Counted from the first letter of the stretch, positions 31,571 through 41,110 are shown. The stretch is DNA of 64,000 nt from Geofilum rhodophaeum (GCF_002210225.1 NZ_MWUJ01000002.1:1-64000), one strand, 5' to 3'. Notes: a model not told the origin generated them from the letters alone. A program made the numbers and translations.

Positions 31571-34500
31571 TTACAAGTTGGATAAAAAAGTCATGAGATT
31601 TTCTCCTTCGGCCAACCGTAGCTTTCCCTTTAAACGAGACCGGGCTTTCTCTACACCCCGCACCGAAATATTCATTAAAGAGGCAATCTCCTTGGAGGTC
31701 AAATTCATTTTCAAATAAGCACAAAGCTTCAAGTATGTGGCACTCAACTCATAATCAGACTCCTTAAGCTTCTTGAAAAAATCTTTATGAATGTGATTAA
31801 AATGCTCTTCAAAACGTTGCCAATCCTCTTCCACCTTAAACTCCTCATCAATGGAGGCAATTAATTGCTGCAGGGTTTGCTGCCCCAATCCTTGTGCATT
31901 ACCCGAACAGGCTGTCTCCAACTTCTTCTTCACCTCACGCATAAAATCGTTCTTGTGCGAAATCAGTAAAGTGGTGGAGGTCAGCTGCGCATTCTTACTC
32001 TCCATTTCGTAGCGCAAATTTTGCGTACGCAAATCGGCCTGGGCTTTTTCATGGCCAAGCTTCTCTTCCAGAATCTGCTGCTGCAGCATGGCCTTTTGCC
32101 GCTCTGTTTTTAACATACGTATCGTATTCCAATAATACAGCAACCCAAGGGTCAATAAAATGGCCAGTACTTTAAACCAAACCGACTGTAAAAAAGAGGG
32201 ACGTATGCGTATGGGCAGACTGCGTTCAAGGTTACTGGGCATGTTGGTGGTCTTTACCCGAAAGAGGTAAGTCCCCGGCGGCAATTCGGTATAATGCGCA
32301 GTACTTTGCTCACTGGATACAAAGGTCCAATCCTCTTCAAAACCTTCGAGTTTGTAGGCGTAACCGACCTTACCCAGACTGGAAAAATCGAGCAAAGCAA
32401 ATTCCAGAGAAAAAGAATTTTCCTCGTGCGACAAACTTAAGTGCTCCGTACAGCTGATGTGCCTGTCCAGCAACACCCGATTATTAACGGCTTGACCAAC
32501 CGGCACACTGATGTTGTTTAAACGAAAATCGGTCAACACCAAAGTGGCCGCCTGGGTGCGTGGCTGTATCTGGTCGGGCTTAAAGTAACTTAAGCCCCGA
32601 ACGGTTCCCATATACAGCGTAGTGTCTTTGGACATATACAGTGCCCCATTAATGAACGAATTGCTCACCAATCCATCTGAAACATCATAATTGACAAAAC
32701 GTTTACTGTCCTTGTGCAGCACCGAAAGTCCTTTATTGGTGGTTATCCAAAGATTCCCGGATCCATCTTCTGCCATACCATAAATAATGTCGTCCGGAAG
32801 TCCATCGGCTGTGGTATAGGAAATAAATCGCTGCTCCTGGCGCAGATACTTATTGAGACCATGAGAAGTACCTACCCAAATATTGCCTTGCGAATCCTCT
32901 TCAACACTGTACACAAATTCGTTGGAGAGACTTCCATCGTCGGTGGGGTCATGAAAGAACTTCTGAAAGCGCTGATTCACCGGATCGTACATATTGAGGC
33001 CGTACACGGTGGCGATCCATATAAACCCATAACGGTCTTCGGTAATGCTGCGCACCCAGTCGAGACTCAGTGAACCGCTTACATTGTTCTGGTCACGCTG
33101 CAAGATGGTGAGACTGCTGTCTGCAGGAGAATAAACATTTACGCCACCGCCATTGGTCCCTATCCAAATGCGTTGCTGACGGTCTTCAAACAAACAACGC
33201 ACATCGTCGTTACTTAAACGCAGCTTGGTAGTACTGCTGTTCAAAAAGGTATCGACCCTTCCGCTATGGGGTTGGTAACGTAATACCCCATCAAGATAAG
33301 TACCTATCAGCAGGTCTCCATTGCGCAATTTGAGTAAGGCCAAAATACTCTTTGCTCGAATTTGTCCATATACTTCGTGGGTCCCCTCCAGGGCCTTCAC
33401 AATACGTCCATCGGTGTTCATCACATTTAAGCCTCCGCCATCGGTGCCAATATACACCACGCCCTCGTCTTCCAAAACCGCACTGACCATATTATTGCTC
33501 AAGGACTGTGCCAGTGCAGGATTGTGTCGAATATTGAAGAAGGGCTGCCGCCTGCCCGAAAAACTTACGCCCCCTTTAAAATGACCCAGCCATAGATTTT
33601 TATCCTTATCGACCAGGATACTTTTCACCACATTATTGGCAATGCTGTAAGGGTCGTAACCATAATGCCGGTAGGAAGTGGTCGTGTGACGGGCGAAATC
33701 ATAAACCAGACAGCCGCCCCCGTCGGTCCCAATAAATAAGGAGGAATCCTGAGCATGGAAGGAATAAATGCGCTGCAAGTCCCCGCCATACCTTCCGGCA
33801 TTGAGGGAGTCGGGGTAAAATTGACCGGTATCCCGGTTATAACGCCAAAGCCCCCACCCATAAGTCCCCAACAAAAGCTCTTTGTCGTTCAGCTCAAACA
33901 ATGCCCGAATTTCCCTGGCCGCAAAAGCACCCTTATTGAGGCTATGCAGGCGCCCCGTTTCGAGATCAAATCCAAGGAAACCATGACTCAGCGAGGCTAC
34001 CCAAATGCGCTCCCGCCCATCGACCAGGATTTGCGCGATACGCAAGCCCTTGGCAGCACTTTGGTCGTTTTGCTGAAAGTGAAACTGCTTATAGCCACCT
34101 GTATGGGGGTTAAAGGCATAAAGGCCGCCACCATCGGTGCCCAGCAAAAAAGTAGAATCGTTGTATTCACAGATGGCGGTTACGGGGACTTTTTCAACAA
34201 TGTCCCCATTGACATTGACCAAATAGGTGGCCGAAAATTGATTCAGTCGCCGATGAAAAAGACATAAGGAATTATTGGTTCCGACCCACAGGCGATGTTG
34301 GCTGTCCTCGAAGAGAGTAAGGGCCTGTCGGGCAAACACATTGCTGTCCGAATAGGTGGGGAGACTTTTATATACATGAAAACGGTGACTGTCGTAACGA
34401 ACCAAACCATCGTCGGTAGCCATCCACAAATAACCTTCGCTGTCTTGCAACAGCTTGTTTATGGTGTAATGGGGCAGGCCGTCCTCTACCGTGATGCTTC

Positions 34501-34594
34501 TAAATTCACGTTGTAAAGCGAAGGCCCCTGGGGGAAATAAAAAGTAGAAAAAAATTAAAGCAAGGGAAACACTCGTGTTGGATATGGGTTGCAT
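31571..34594 (-). CDS. Membrane-spanning propeller/Y_Y_Y sensor with LuxR-type HTH
   Basis: A 1007-residue one-component regulator. After a signal peptide (1-27) about 14 propeller repeats of the reg_prop type (...YLWMATDDGLVRYD..., ...IWIGTNGGGVNVY...) fill residues 30-710. A Y_Y_Y domain (about 725-795) follows, then one transmembrane helix (about 805-823), a coiled coil (about 828-875) and a C-terminal helix-turn-helix (about 950-990; LTSKEIASLMNISVRGVEKA) of the LuxR/GerE type. There is no histidine kinase or receiver domain, so it differs from hybrid two-component (HTCS) regulators. The periplasmic part should bind an oligosaccharide and pass the signal across the inner membrane to the DNA-binding tail. 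Located directly upstream of the cellulase genes, same strand. Confidence 0.88.
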   Translation of the reverse strand: MQPISNTSVSLALIFFYFLFPPGAFALQREFRSITVEDGLPHYTINKLLQDSEGYLWMATDDGLVRYDSHRFHVYKSLPTYSDSNVFARQALTLFEDSQHRLWVGTNNSLCLFHRRLNQFSATYLVNVNGDIVEKVPVTAICEYNDSTFLLGTDGGGLYAFNPHTGGYKQFHFQQNDQSAAKGLRIAQILVDGRERIWVASLSHGFLGFDLETGRLHSLNKGAFAAREIRALFELNDKELLLGTYGWGLWRYNRDTGQFYPDSLNAGRYGGDLQRIYSFHAQDSSLFIGTDGGGCLVYDFARHTTTSYRHYGYDPYSIANNVVKSILVDKDKNLWLGHFKGGVSFSGRRQPFFNIRHNPALAQSLSNNMVSAVLEDEGVVYIGTDGGGLNVMNTDGRIVKALEGTHEVYGQIRAKSILALLKLRNGDLLIGTYLDGVLRYQPHSGRVDTFLNSSTTKLRLSNDDVRCLFEDRQQRIWIGTNGGGVNVYSPADSSLTILQRDQNNVSGSLSLDWVRSITEDRYGFIWIATVYGLNMYDPVNQRFQKFFHDPTDDGSLSNEFVYSVEEDSQGNIWVGTSHGLNKYLRQEQRFISYTTADGLPDDIIYGMAEDGSGNLWITTNKGLSVLHKDSKRFVNYDVSDGLVSNSFINGALYMSKDTTLYMGTVRGLSYFKPDQIQPRTQAATLVLTDFRLNNISVPVGQAVNNRVLLDRHISCTEHLSLSHEENSFSLEFALLDFSSLGKVGYAYKLEGFEEDWTFVSSEQSTAHYTELPPGTYLFRVKTTNMPSNLERSLPIRIRPSFLQSVWFKVLAILLTLGLLYYWNTIRMLKTERQKAMLQQQILEEKLGHEKAQADLRTQNLRYEMESKNAQLTSTTLLISHKNDFMREVKKKLETACSGNAQGLGQQTLQQLIASIDEEFKVEEDWQRFEEHFNHIHKDFFKKLKESDYELSATYLKLCAYLKMNLTSKEIASLMNISVRGVEKARSRLKGKLRLAEGENLMTFLSNL

Positions 34595-34826
34595 AGGGTA
34601 TAGCGAATTAATTATTTATCATTATCGAGAATTATAATAACTGAAAAGCAAACATTTCATTGTTCACCTCTGCCCTATTTAAGCCTTTTTAGCACTTATC
34701 AATTACGAATATAAATCATAACTGAGTTATAATAAAATAAATGGAAGCAAAATCTTCAAAACAGCAGATCTAAAATCTTCAATGCGCACACTACATTAGG
34801 TTAAATAAAGCACGCCTATACAAAAA

Positions 34827-34853
34827 GGGGACCCTCTTCCAAGAAGGTCCCCC
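34827..34853 (-). terminator. Terminator of the SulP gene
   Basis: ggggacc(c)tctt and aaga(a)ggtcccc pair around a 2-base loop with one internal mismatch, and a ttttt run follows on the minus strand. It lies 31 bp after the SulP stop. Confidence 0.8.
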
Positions 34854-34883
34854 AAAGGCGTTACAATTGGCATTTGGCCTGTT

Positions 34884-36530
34884 TTACATCTTTTTAACCC
34901 GCAGCACCGCTTCTTCAAAAGTGGCGTAGATGTTTTCGGGACCCACCAGCTCGGTGATGCCATGGCGACCCAAATCACGTGCAACGGCAGCATTCACCCC
35001 GGTAAGCACCACGGTTTTTCGTTGATGTACAAAGCGTTGCAGCAGGGCTTTAAAGTTGTGCACGCCGGTGGCATCGATCATGGGCACATTGCGCATGCGA
35101 ATAAGCACTATCGTGGAACGGTCGGGAATATTGTGCATCAATTCTTTAAACTTGTTGGCAACACCGAAAAAGAGGGGACCGGAAATTTCGTAAACTACGC
35201 AAGTTGTGGGAAGTTCCAGGTTGACCATGGCGGCGTCGTCCTTCTCATCCTGCGGATAGGCGACCAGGGGTTTTACCTCTCCGACGTCGGCCATACGCTT
35301 CATAAACAGCAAGGCTGCCAGTACCATACCGACCTGAATGGCTATGGTAAGGTCGACCACCACGGTGAGCACGAAGGAAGTGACGAGGACCAACACGTCG
35401 TAGCGCGATCCTTTAAGTATGGATACAAAGGAGCGCCACTCACTCATATTGTAGGCCACCACCATTAAAATACCGGCCAGCACCGAAAGCGGAATGAGTC
35501 CCGCCCACTTCCCTGCAAAAAGCATGATGAGCAGCAGCACCAGGGCATGGACCAGACCTGCTACGGGGGTACGGCCGCCGTTTTTAACGTTGGTGGCGGT
35601 CCGGGCGATGGCACCTGTAGCGGGAATACCTCCAAAGAGGCCACTGCCGATGTTGGCGATTCCCTGGGCAATGAGTTCGGTGTTGCTGCGGTGCCGTCCG
35701 CCAATCATACCATCGGAAACGACGGCTGAGAGGAGCGACTCAATAGACCCCAATAAGGCAATGGTAAAAGCAGGTCCAATGTACATATAGATTGTATCCC
35801 AGCTGAGGTTGGGGAAGGTCGGGAGACTGAGGGTGGAGGGGATTTCACCGAACTTAGTGCCGATGGTCTCGACCTGCACCCCGCCGAAGGCCACCAGGAG
35901 GGCGCCGGCCAAAAGGGCAATGAGGGAGCCTGGAATACGGGAGGAAATCTTACCCCAAAACAGAGTGAGCAACAAACTGCCCAAGCCGAATACCAGACTG
36001 ACCCAGTTGAGGGTGTGAAAGCTCCGTGCCAGCATGGAGACTTTCCCAATAAAGTCGGCCGGCAATTCTCCGGTCTGCAAACCAAAGAAGTCCTTTATCT
36101 GCGTCACAAAAATGAGCAGTGCAATACCGGAGGTGAAGCCAACGACCAGCGGATAAGGAATGAAGCGAATGACCACGCCCAGACGAAACAAACCAAAAAT
36201 GACCATGATGATGCCGGCCATGATGGTAGAAATAATAAGTCCCTCGATGCCGTAGGTGGCGATGATGCCGGCCACAATAACGACAAAGGCCCCGGTGGGA
36301 CCGCCGATCTGAACGCGACTGCCGCCCAGCATGGAAATGAGAAAGCCGGCCACGATGGCGGTAAGAAGTCCCTTTTCGGGCCCTACGCCCGAAGCAATGG
36401 CAAAGGCGATGGCCAAAGGCAGGGCTACAATACCCACAATAATTCCCGCCATCACGTCTTTGGTGAATTGGTGGCGGGTGTAGCCTGCTTTTAAGGTGGT
36501 AAAGAGCTTGGGAGAAAAGATGGGTTCCAT
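34884..36530 (-). CDS. SulP-family anion transporter with STAS domain
   Basis: A 548-residue transporter. The N-terminal 410 residues hold the SulP fold with about 14 helices; recognisable pieces are the start DVMAGIIVGIVALPLAIAFA, RVQIGGPTGAFVV and GGIPATGAIARTATNVKNG. The cytoplasmic C-terminus (about 430-545) is a STAS domain (VVYEISGPLFFGVANKFKE, MRNVPMIDATGVHNFKALL). Family members move sulfate, bicarbonate or dicarboxylates as symporters or exchangers; the substrate cannot be read here. The gene stands alone, divergent from the Na/Pi cotransporter gene, with its own terminator. Confidence 0.9.
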   Translation of the reverse strand: MEPIFSPKLFTTLKAGYTRHQFTKDVMAGIIVGIVALPLAIAFAIASGVGPEKGLLTAIVAGFLISMLGGSRVQIGGPTGAFVVIVAGIIATYGIEGLIISTIMAGIIMVIFGLFRLGVVIRFIPYPLVVGFTSGIALLIFVTQIKDFFGLQTGELPADFIGKVSMLARSFHTLNWVSLVFGLGSLLLTLFWGKISSRIPGSLIALLAGALLVAFGGVQVETIGTKFGEIPSTLSLPTFPNLSWDTIYMYIGPAFTIALLGSIESLLSAVVSDGMIGGRHRSNTELIAQGIANIGSGLFGGIPATGAIARTATNVKNGGRTPVAGLVHALVLLLIMLFAGKWAGLIPLSVLAGILMVVAYNMSEWRSFVSILKGSRYDVLVLVTSFVLTVVVDLTIAIQVGMVLAALLFMKRMADVGEVKPLVAYPQDEKDDAAMVNLELPTTCVVYEISGPLFFGVANKFKELMHNIPDRSTIVLIRMRNVPMIDATGVHNFKALLQRFVHQRKTVVLTGVNAAVARDLGRHGITELVGPENIYATFEEAVLRVKKM

Positions 36531-36699
36531 TTGTTATTGATTTTTACTAAAAAAACACACAAACATAAGGCTTATTTGTTGTCGTTGTCCTCCGCTCCCT
36601 CAGGCAATTAATAATAATTAACCCAAGGGGGACAATTGGGCTGTTGCTTAACAGACTTTAAAAGTATTGGATTGCTCAAATGACTCGGAAAAAAAATAT

Positions 36700-36707
36700 A
36701 TTTTTGT
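36700..36707 (+). promoter_or_regulatory. -7 promoter element of the Na/Pi cotransporter gene
   Basis: TATTTTTG matches TAnnTTTG, 70 bp upstream of the ATG at 36778. A TTG word lies about 24 bp upstream, slightly too far, so the -33 element is uncertain. Confidence 0.4.
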
Positions 36708-36777
36708 CGCATTGCTGAAATAAAATGCGAAATTAGCTGAACACAAAACGGACATTGGTCCACCCAACTGAAAGAAA

Positions 36778-38499
36778 ATGAATTACTCCTTTTACGACTT
36801 TCTGACCATGGTGGGCTCACTCGGCATGTTCCTCTACGGAATGAAGATGATGAGTGAGTCGCTGCAGAAAGTAGCCGGACAAAAAATGAGAAGTATCCTG
36901 TCGGCCATGACCTCCAACCGGTTTTTTGGCGTCTTGACAGGATTTTTTGTTACCACTGTAGTCCAGTCGTCCTCCGCCACCACGGTTATGGTGGTGGGCT
37001 TTGTAAATGCGGGACTCATTACCCTGAAAGAATCCATTGGGGTAATTATGGGGGCCAACATAGGGACCACGGTTACCGGCTGGATCATCACCATCTTTGG
37101 CTTTAAAATGTCGATCAGCGATTACTCGCTGCCGATGATTGCCATTGGACTGCCTCTGATCTTTTCTAAAGTGGCCAGCCGCCGTTCCTGGGGCGAATTT
37201 TTGGTGGGCTTTGCCCTGCTGTTTTTGGGACTCGACTTTTTAAAAGGCTCGGTGCCCAACATCAACGAAAATCCAGAAATCCTAAGTTTTGTGCAGAGTT
37301 TTATGGGCCTGGGCTTTGGCTCTACGCTGATTTTTCTGGCTATTGGTACTTTGCTTACCGTGGTCATTCAATCGTCTTCGGCCACCATGGCCCTGACCTT
37401 TGTGATGGTGAATCAGGGTTGGATTTCCTTTGAAATGGCAGCGGCTATGGTGCTGGGTGAAAACATAGGCACCACCATTACCGCCAACCTGGCTGCCTCG
37501 GTCGGTAATCTCAGCGCCAAAAGAGCGGCTTTGGTCCACCTCCTGTTTAACGTACTGGGCATCGTCTGGATGCTGCTGGTATTCCGACAATTTACGGGCG
37601 CCATCGACCACTTCGTGACCAACCACCAGGGCGTATCGCCTTCGGAGTCTCCGGCCGCCATCCCCACCGCACTGGCCATATTCCATACGACTTTCAACGT
37701 GCTTAACGTGCTGCTCTTTGTTTGGTTTACACCCTTGCTCGAAAAAATAGTGGTACGGATGATTCCACAACGCGACAAGGACAGCGAGGAAGAATTCCGT
37801 CTCAAATTCATTACCACGGGTATGCTTTCCACGCCGGAACTGTCGCTGCTCCAGGCCAAAAAGGAGGTGCAGTTCTTTGCCAAGCACACCATTAAGATGT
37901 TTGGCTTCTTCCGCAAGCTGATCGATGAAAAGAGCGACAAGAAATTCAACAAGCTGTTTACCAAAATTCAGAAATACGAAGGCATTTGCGACAATGTGGA
38001 GGTCGAAATTACGAACTATCTGAGTCAGGTTTCGCAATACAAAATGAGCGAAACCGGGCAGCGCCGCATGCGTTCGATGCTCAAACTGGTGGGCGATTTG
38101 GAGAGTGTGGGCGACTGCAATTTCAACCTGGCGCGTACGGTCAACCGCATGCGCGAAAAGAAAATCACCTTTAATCAGGAGGCGATGGACAAACTGGAGC
38201 TGATGTTCAACCTGGTGGAAGAAGCCCTGGAGGAGATGCGCAGCAACCTCAACATGGATGAAACAGCGGTAAACCTGAACAAGGCCATCCAACTGGAGAA
38301 GCGCGTGAACAACTACCGCAGTCAGCTTAAGGCCGAACACCTCGACAACCTGGGCAAGGAAGTTTATTCCTACGAAGCGGGCATCTTATTCAACGATTTG
38401 TTTTCGGAATGTGAAAAGCTGGCCGACTACGTCATCAACGTTTCAGAGGCGCTGGAGGAGGTGGCTTCGCGCAAAACGCGGCCCAATCCGCACATGTAA
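36778..38499 (+). CDS. Na/Pi cotransporter with C-terminal PhoU-like domain
   Basis: A 573-residue protein. The membrane half (about 1-330) has the inverted repeat of Na/Pi symporters, each with the signature QSSSATT or QSSSATM (residues about 62-68 and 201-207) and a following GANIGTT / GENIGTT motif. The C-terminal 230 residues form two PhoU-like helical bundles (KFITTGMLSTPELSLLQAKKE..., LKLVGDLESVGDCNFNLAR...). It should import phosphate with sodium, the PhoU part sensing the transport state. It is divergent from the SulP gene and ends 20 bp before a terminator. Complete and typical in length. Confidence 0.9.
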   Translation: MNYSFYDFLTMVGSLGMFLYGMKMMSESLQKVAGQKMRSILSAMTSNRFFGVLTGFFVTTVVQSSSATTVMVVGFVNAGLITLKESIGVIMGANIGTTVTGWIITIFGFKMSISDYSLPMIAIGLPLIFSKVASRRSWGEFLVGFALLFLGLDFLKGSVPNINENPEILSFVQSFMGLGFGSTLIFLAIGTLLTVVIQSSSATMALTFVMVNQGWISFEMAAAMVLGENIGTTITANLAASVGNLSAKRAALVHLLFNVLGIVWMLLVFRQFTGAIDHFVTNHQGVSPSESPAAIPTALAIFHTTFNVLNVLLFVWFTPLLEKIVVRMIPQRDKDSEEEFRLKFITTGMLSTPELSLLQAKKEVQFFAKHTIKMFGFFRKLIDEKSDKKFNKLFTKIQKYEGICDNVEVEITNYLSQVSQYKMSETGQRRMRSMLKLVGDLESVGDCNFNLARTVNRMREKKITFNQEAMDKLELMFNLVEEALEEMRSNLNMDETAVNLNKAIQLEKRVNNYRSQLKAEHLDNLGKEVYSYEAGILFNDLFSECEKLADYVINVSEALEEVASRKTRPNPHM

Positions 38500-38518
38500 T
38501 CCAAATACTGTTACAGAT

Positions 38519-38544
38519 AAGCGGGCCTCAGTGCCCGCTTTTTT
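38519..38544 (+). terminator. Terminator of the Na/Pi cotransporter gene
   Basis: aagcgggc / gcccgctt, an 8-bp GC-rich stem with a ctcagt loop, followed by a T run. Classical rho-independent terminator on the plus strand. Confidence 0.9.
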
Positions 38545-38678
38545 GTTAAAAAGCGGCGCAAACTATAACTTATTACTGATCAATACGGTATAAGCAATTC
38601 AAACCTGCTTTATCCATAAGTTGTCGTATTAGATAATTTATGAATAATGCAGCTTAAATCCTTTTACAAAAAAGGGGT

Positions 38679-39653
38679 ATGTTGAAGTCGCTTTTCCTAT
38701 TTGCCCTGCTGATGCTCTTTGGCCTGCCGCTGAAGGGGCAGGGCCGACTGTGGCCCTTTGGCGGAGGAAACAAAATTGAAAAGGCTCAGCGCGACCTGGA
38801 AAAACGCCAGCGGGGGGCGGGACAGGGCAATTACTTTAATCCCCTGCAGGCGGAGGGCCAGAGAGCCAGTGAGGCCCGTAGCGACTTTATATGGCCGGCA
38901 CAATCGGCCTACCTCTCCACCAAAGAAGCGGGCAATATCGGTCTGACCACGCCCTCGCGCCTGGGGCTGAACCCGAAGACAGAACTCCAGTCCACCCTGG
39001 GCCTGCTGCCCTGGCTGCCCAACCTGTTCATAAAAAGACGGATACACGCTGAAAGCTGGCTTTGGGCCAGCCGACACGGCCTTTACAGCACTACACCGGG
39101 ACTCGAATGGGCAAAAAAAAGAGGCTTCAGGGGACTGGTGGACAGTACTGCAGCTGTACCGGGTCTGCTTACCCTCAGCAACGAAGTGCTGGTAAGTAAA
39201 TACTTCATAGACCGGGCAGCTTGTGTTACACAGGACCCCTATTTGGTGCTGAGCGCCGGCTTGCGGGTAGATTACGGACTGGCTTTTAGCAAGGACCCGG
39301 CGCTGGAGGCCCGGGCCTTACATTTTTGGGGCAGCAGGACCAATGCCCTGCTGGGCAAGGGCTGGCAGACCGAAATCACCCTGCGGGCAGATGCCCGTAT
39401 TCGGTCCCGCCTCTACTTATCGGGCAGTCTCAAATACCTAAACGGATCCGGTCACCCCGGGGCAGCCTGGGAGCAAAGTACCCTGCTGCAGTACTTCTTT
39501 GCACCACGTCTGAGTGTATCCCCCGGTTACGCCCTCTCCTATGCCGCCTTTGCCAATACCCGCGTAAAGATTTTGCCCTTTATCGACCTGCATTTCTATT
39601 TCGGAAAGAAAGCGCGCCGGCCAAGCGGTTTGTTTGCGGAACCTATGTTCTGA
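38679..39653 (+). CDS. Secreted or outer-membrane protein of unknown function
   Basis: A 324-residue protein with a signal peptide (MLKSLFLFALLMLFGLPLKG). The mature part begins with a basic, glycine-rich stretch (GGGNKIEKAQRDLEKRQRG) and then alternates polar and hydrophobic residues (ESWLWASRHGLY, YLVLSAGLRVDYGLAF, LYLSGSLKYLNG, IDLHFYFGKK), as in outer-membrane beta-barrels. The terminal residue Phe (EPMF) also fits a barrel. I recognise no family. It ends 4 bp before the stop of the convergent CpxP-like gene. Function unknown; a small outer-membrane or surface protein is the best guess. Confidence 0.6.
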   Translation: MLKSLFLFALLMLFGLPLKGQGRLWPFGGGNKIEKAQRDLEKRQRGAGQGNYFNPLQAEGQRASEARSDFIWPAQSAYLSTKEAGNIGLTTPSRLGLNPKTELQSTLGLLPWLPNLFIKRRIHAESWLWASRHGLYSTTPGLEWAKKRGFRGLVDSTAAVPGLLTLSNEVLVSKYFIDRAACVTQDPYLVLSAGLRVDYGLAFSKDPALEARALHFWGSRTNALLGKGWQTEITLRADARIRSRLYLSGSLKYLNGSGHPGAAWEQSTLLQYFFAPRLSVSPGYALSYAAFANTRVKILPFIDLHFYFGKKARRPSGLFAEPMF

Positions 39654-39656
39654 AAA

Positions 39657-40190
39657 TCAAGGCCGACGTCCCCATCCCCGACCGCCATGGCGGCCCTGTC
39701 CCTGGCCCCTGCCGCGACCTGGGAGGCCCTGCTCAAAGCTGCTGAAAATTTCGGCCAATTGCTGCTGTTGTTGGGGACTGCAAAGTCGATGCAACTGCAA
39801 AAAATGATCGATGGTCTTTTGTTTTAGTGTTTGCTGAATGCGGCCAGAGGCTTGTGCGTAGCCTTGTAAAACGAGGGTGTCTGGTGCAGCTTGCGCCAAT
39901 TCCTGAATGATGGCCCGATCCATCTCCTGGAGCGAAGTCCTTAAGGCATTCAGCTCCTGCCGATAATTCACCTCGGCGCGACGAAAAGCAGCGTGCTGCA
40001 TACTGTCCAATTCGAGCAAGCGGACCATCCGGTAAAAACCGGTGCCGGCCAGCGAATCTGCGGCATATTCAGCATCGTCCTGAATTGGATCCACCGGATC
40101 TTCAGTCGGCAGTGCATGATAAATAAGCCAGCCCCCTGCCAGGGCAAGGACCACCATCAGCGGCCACCACGGAAATTTACTCTGCTTCAT
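39657..40190 (-). CDS. CpxP/CnrX-like periplasmic protein, last gene of the ECF operon
   Basis: Start chosen at 40190 (MKQSKFPWWPLMVVLALAGGW) because it lies 14 bp inside the preceding gene and gives a clean membrane anchor; the longer frame runs through that gene. The 177-residue protein is one N-terminal helix followed by a long helical domain (about 50-155; LDSMQHAAFRRAEVNYRQEL, SPQQQQQLAEIFSSF), the pattern of CpxP/CnrX heavy-metal or envelope-stress sensors. The tail is Gly/Arg-rich (GRGRGQGQGRHGGRGWG). It should sit at the periplasmic face and report to the anti-sigma factor. Same operon as the sigma factor. Confidence 0.7.
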   Translation of the reverse strand: MKQSKFPWWPLMVVLALAGGWLIYHALPTEDPVDPIQDDAEYAADSLAGTGFYRMVRLLELDSMQHAAFRRAEVNYRQELNALRTSLQEMDRAIIQELAQAAPDTLVLQGYAQASGRIQQTLKQKTIDHFLQLHRLCSPQQQQQLAEIFSSFEQGLPGRGRGQGQGRHGGRGWGRRP

Positions 40191-40512
40191 ATAAATCGGA
40201 ATAGAGCCAGCTGTCTTCCAGGGAAAGACCGGCTTGGTTGTTCTCAAAATAAGTCTCCACCAGGGCGGTATGATCGGAGACCTGTGGTACCGAAGACCAA
40301 TGCGCACTCAAAAAACCGAAGACCAAAGCCAGCAGTACGGCGACACTGCGCAGCAGCTGTGCCCAAACAAAACCCGGACTTGGGTTGTCGTCCAGACGGG
40401 CCATAACCCGCGTAGCCAAATAGGGCGAAACCTGCTGTGCCTTCTCCCGGGCCACTGCAGCCTCCATCCTTTGCCATAGGGCTTCTTCCCGGTTCTTATC
40501 CTTTTTCATCAC
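40177..40512 (-). CDS. Single-pass anti-sigma factor-like protein
   Basis: A 111-residue protein (an alternative start at the second Met differs by one codon). Residues 1-50 are polar and charged (cytoplasmic), 53-72 form one transmembrane helix (LLRSVAVLLALVFGFLSAHW) and the remaining 40 residues are periplasmic. No zinc-binding HxxxCxxC motif is present. It overlaps the ECF sigma gene by 17 bp and the CpxP-like gene by 14 bp, so it is the central member of a three-gene operon. The arrangement sigma - membrane protein - periplasmic sensor is that of CnrYXH-like circuits, and it is the likely anti-sigma factor. Confidence 0.65.
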   Translation of the reverse strand: MMKKDKNREEALWQRMEAAVAREKAQQVSPYLATRVMARLDDNPSPGFVWAQLLRSVAVLLALVFGFLSAHWSSVPQVSDHTALVETYFENNQAGLSLEDSWLYSDLYEAE

Positions 40513-41056
40513 TCATCCGTATTAATGCGCTTTTCATATTTTGCCGTGCCCTGTAGAGCAGACTTTCCACCGCTTTCAGCTTAAGCTGGAGGACCTCGGC
40601 GACTTCCTGGCTGCTCAGATCCTGATAGTAACTCAGCACAAAGGCTTTACGCTGCGAAGCGGGCAAAGCCCCCAGTGCCTTGCGCAGCAAGGCACGATCT
40701 TCTTTCTGCCTCAACTGGCCATCCGCTGCCTGATCCTCATCCACCTGGTCGGGCCCATCGCTCGCATCGTTCCCCCTAAAATAAGCTTTTAGCTTGTTTT
40801 TGCGAACGGCATTGAGGGAATGGTTGACCGCCATGCGGTACAACCAGGTGCTGAAAGCAGCCTTGCCCCTGAAAGCATCCAGCTTTTCATAAGCTTTAAT
40901 GAATACTTCCTGAGTCAAGTCGGCCGCATCTTCCTCATGATGCACAAAGCCCATACAGGTTTGAAAAACCTTCTGTTGATAACGTTCAACCAACAGCCGA
41001 TAGGCTTGTTTATCTCCCCTGCGGATATTTGCAATGATGTCCTGATCGTGCTGCAT
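40496..41056 (-). CDS. ECF-type RNA polymerase sigma factor
   Basis: A 186-residue sigma-70 factor of the ECF class. Region 2 includes YQQKVFQTCMGFVHHEEDAADLTQEVFIKAY and AFSTWLYRMAVNHSLNAVRKNK (in two motifs); region 4 has ALGALPASQRKAFVLSYYQD and SSQEVAEVLQLKLKAVESLLYRAR (the helix-turn-helix). There are no extra domains. It overlaps the anti-sigma gene and is presumably released by envelope or metal stress to transcribe this operon and the Gly/Arg-rich secreted protein upstream (41111-41521). Regulatory target sites cannot be located with certainty. Confidence 0.92.
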   Translation of the reverse strand: MQHDQDIIANIRRGDKQAYRLLVERYQQKVFQTCMGFVHHEEDAADLTQEVFIKAYEKLDAFRGKAAFSTWLYRMAVNHSLNAVRKNKLKAYFRGNDASDGPDQVDEDQAADGQLRQKEDRALLRKALGALPASQRKAFVLSYYQDLSSQEVAEVLQLKLKAVESLLYRARQNMKSALIRMSDEKG

Positions 41057-41110
41057 GCTACTTATTCATCATGAGACAGAAAACGCTCCGCAGGGGAAGA
41101 TAAACATTTT

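Noticed and set aside
31257-31724. Small minus-strand ORFs in the gap after the regulator gene
   Set aside because: Cys/Leu/Phe-rich, no motif or plausible start; overlap the regulator end and the operator region.
37282-38340. 352-residue open frame antisense to the Na/Pi cotransporter
   Set aside because: Antisense shadow of a well-supported transporter; His-rich, with no motif.
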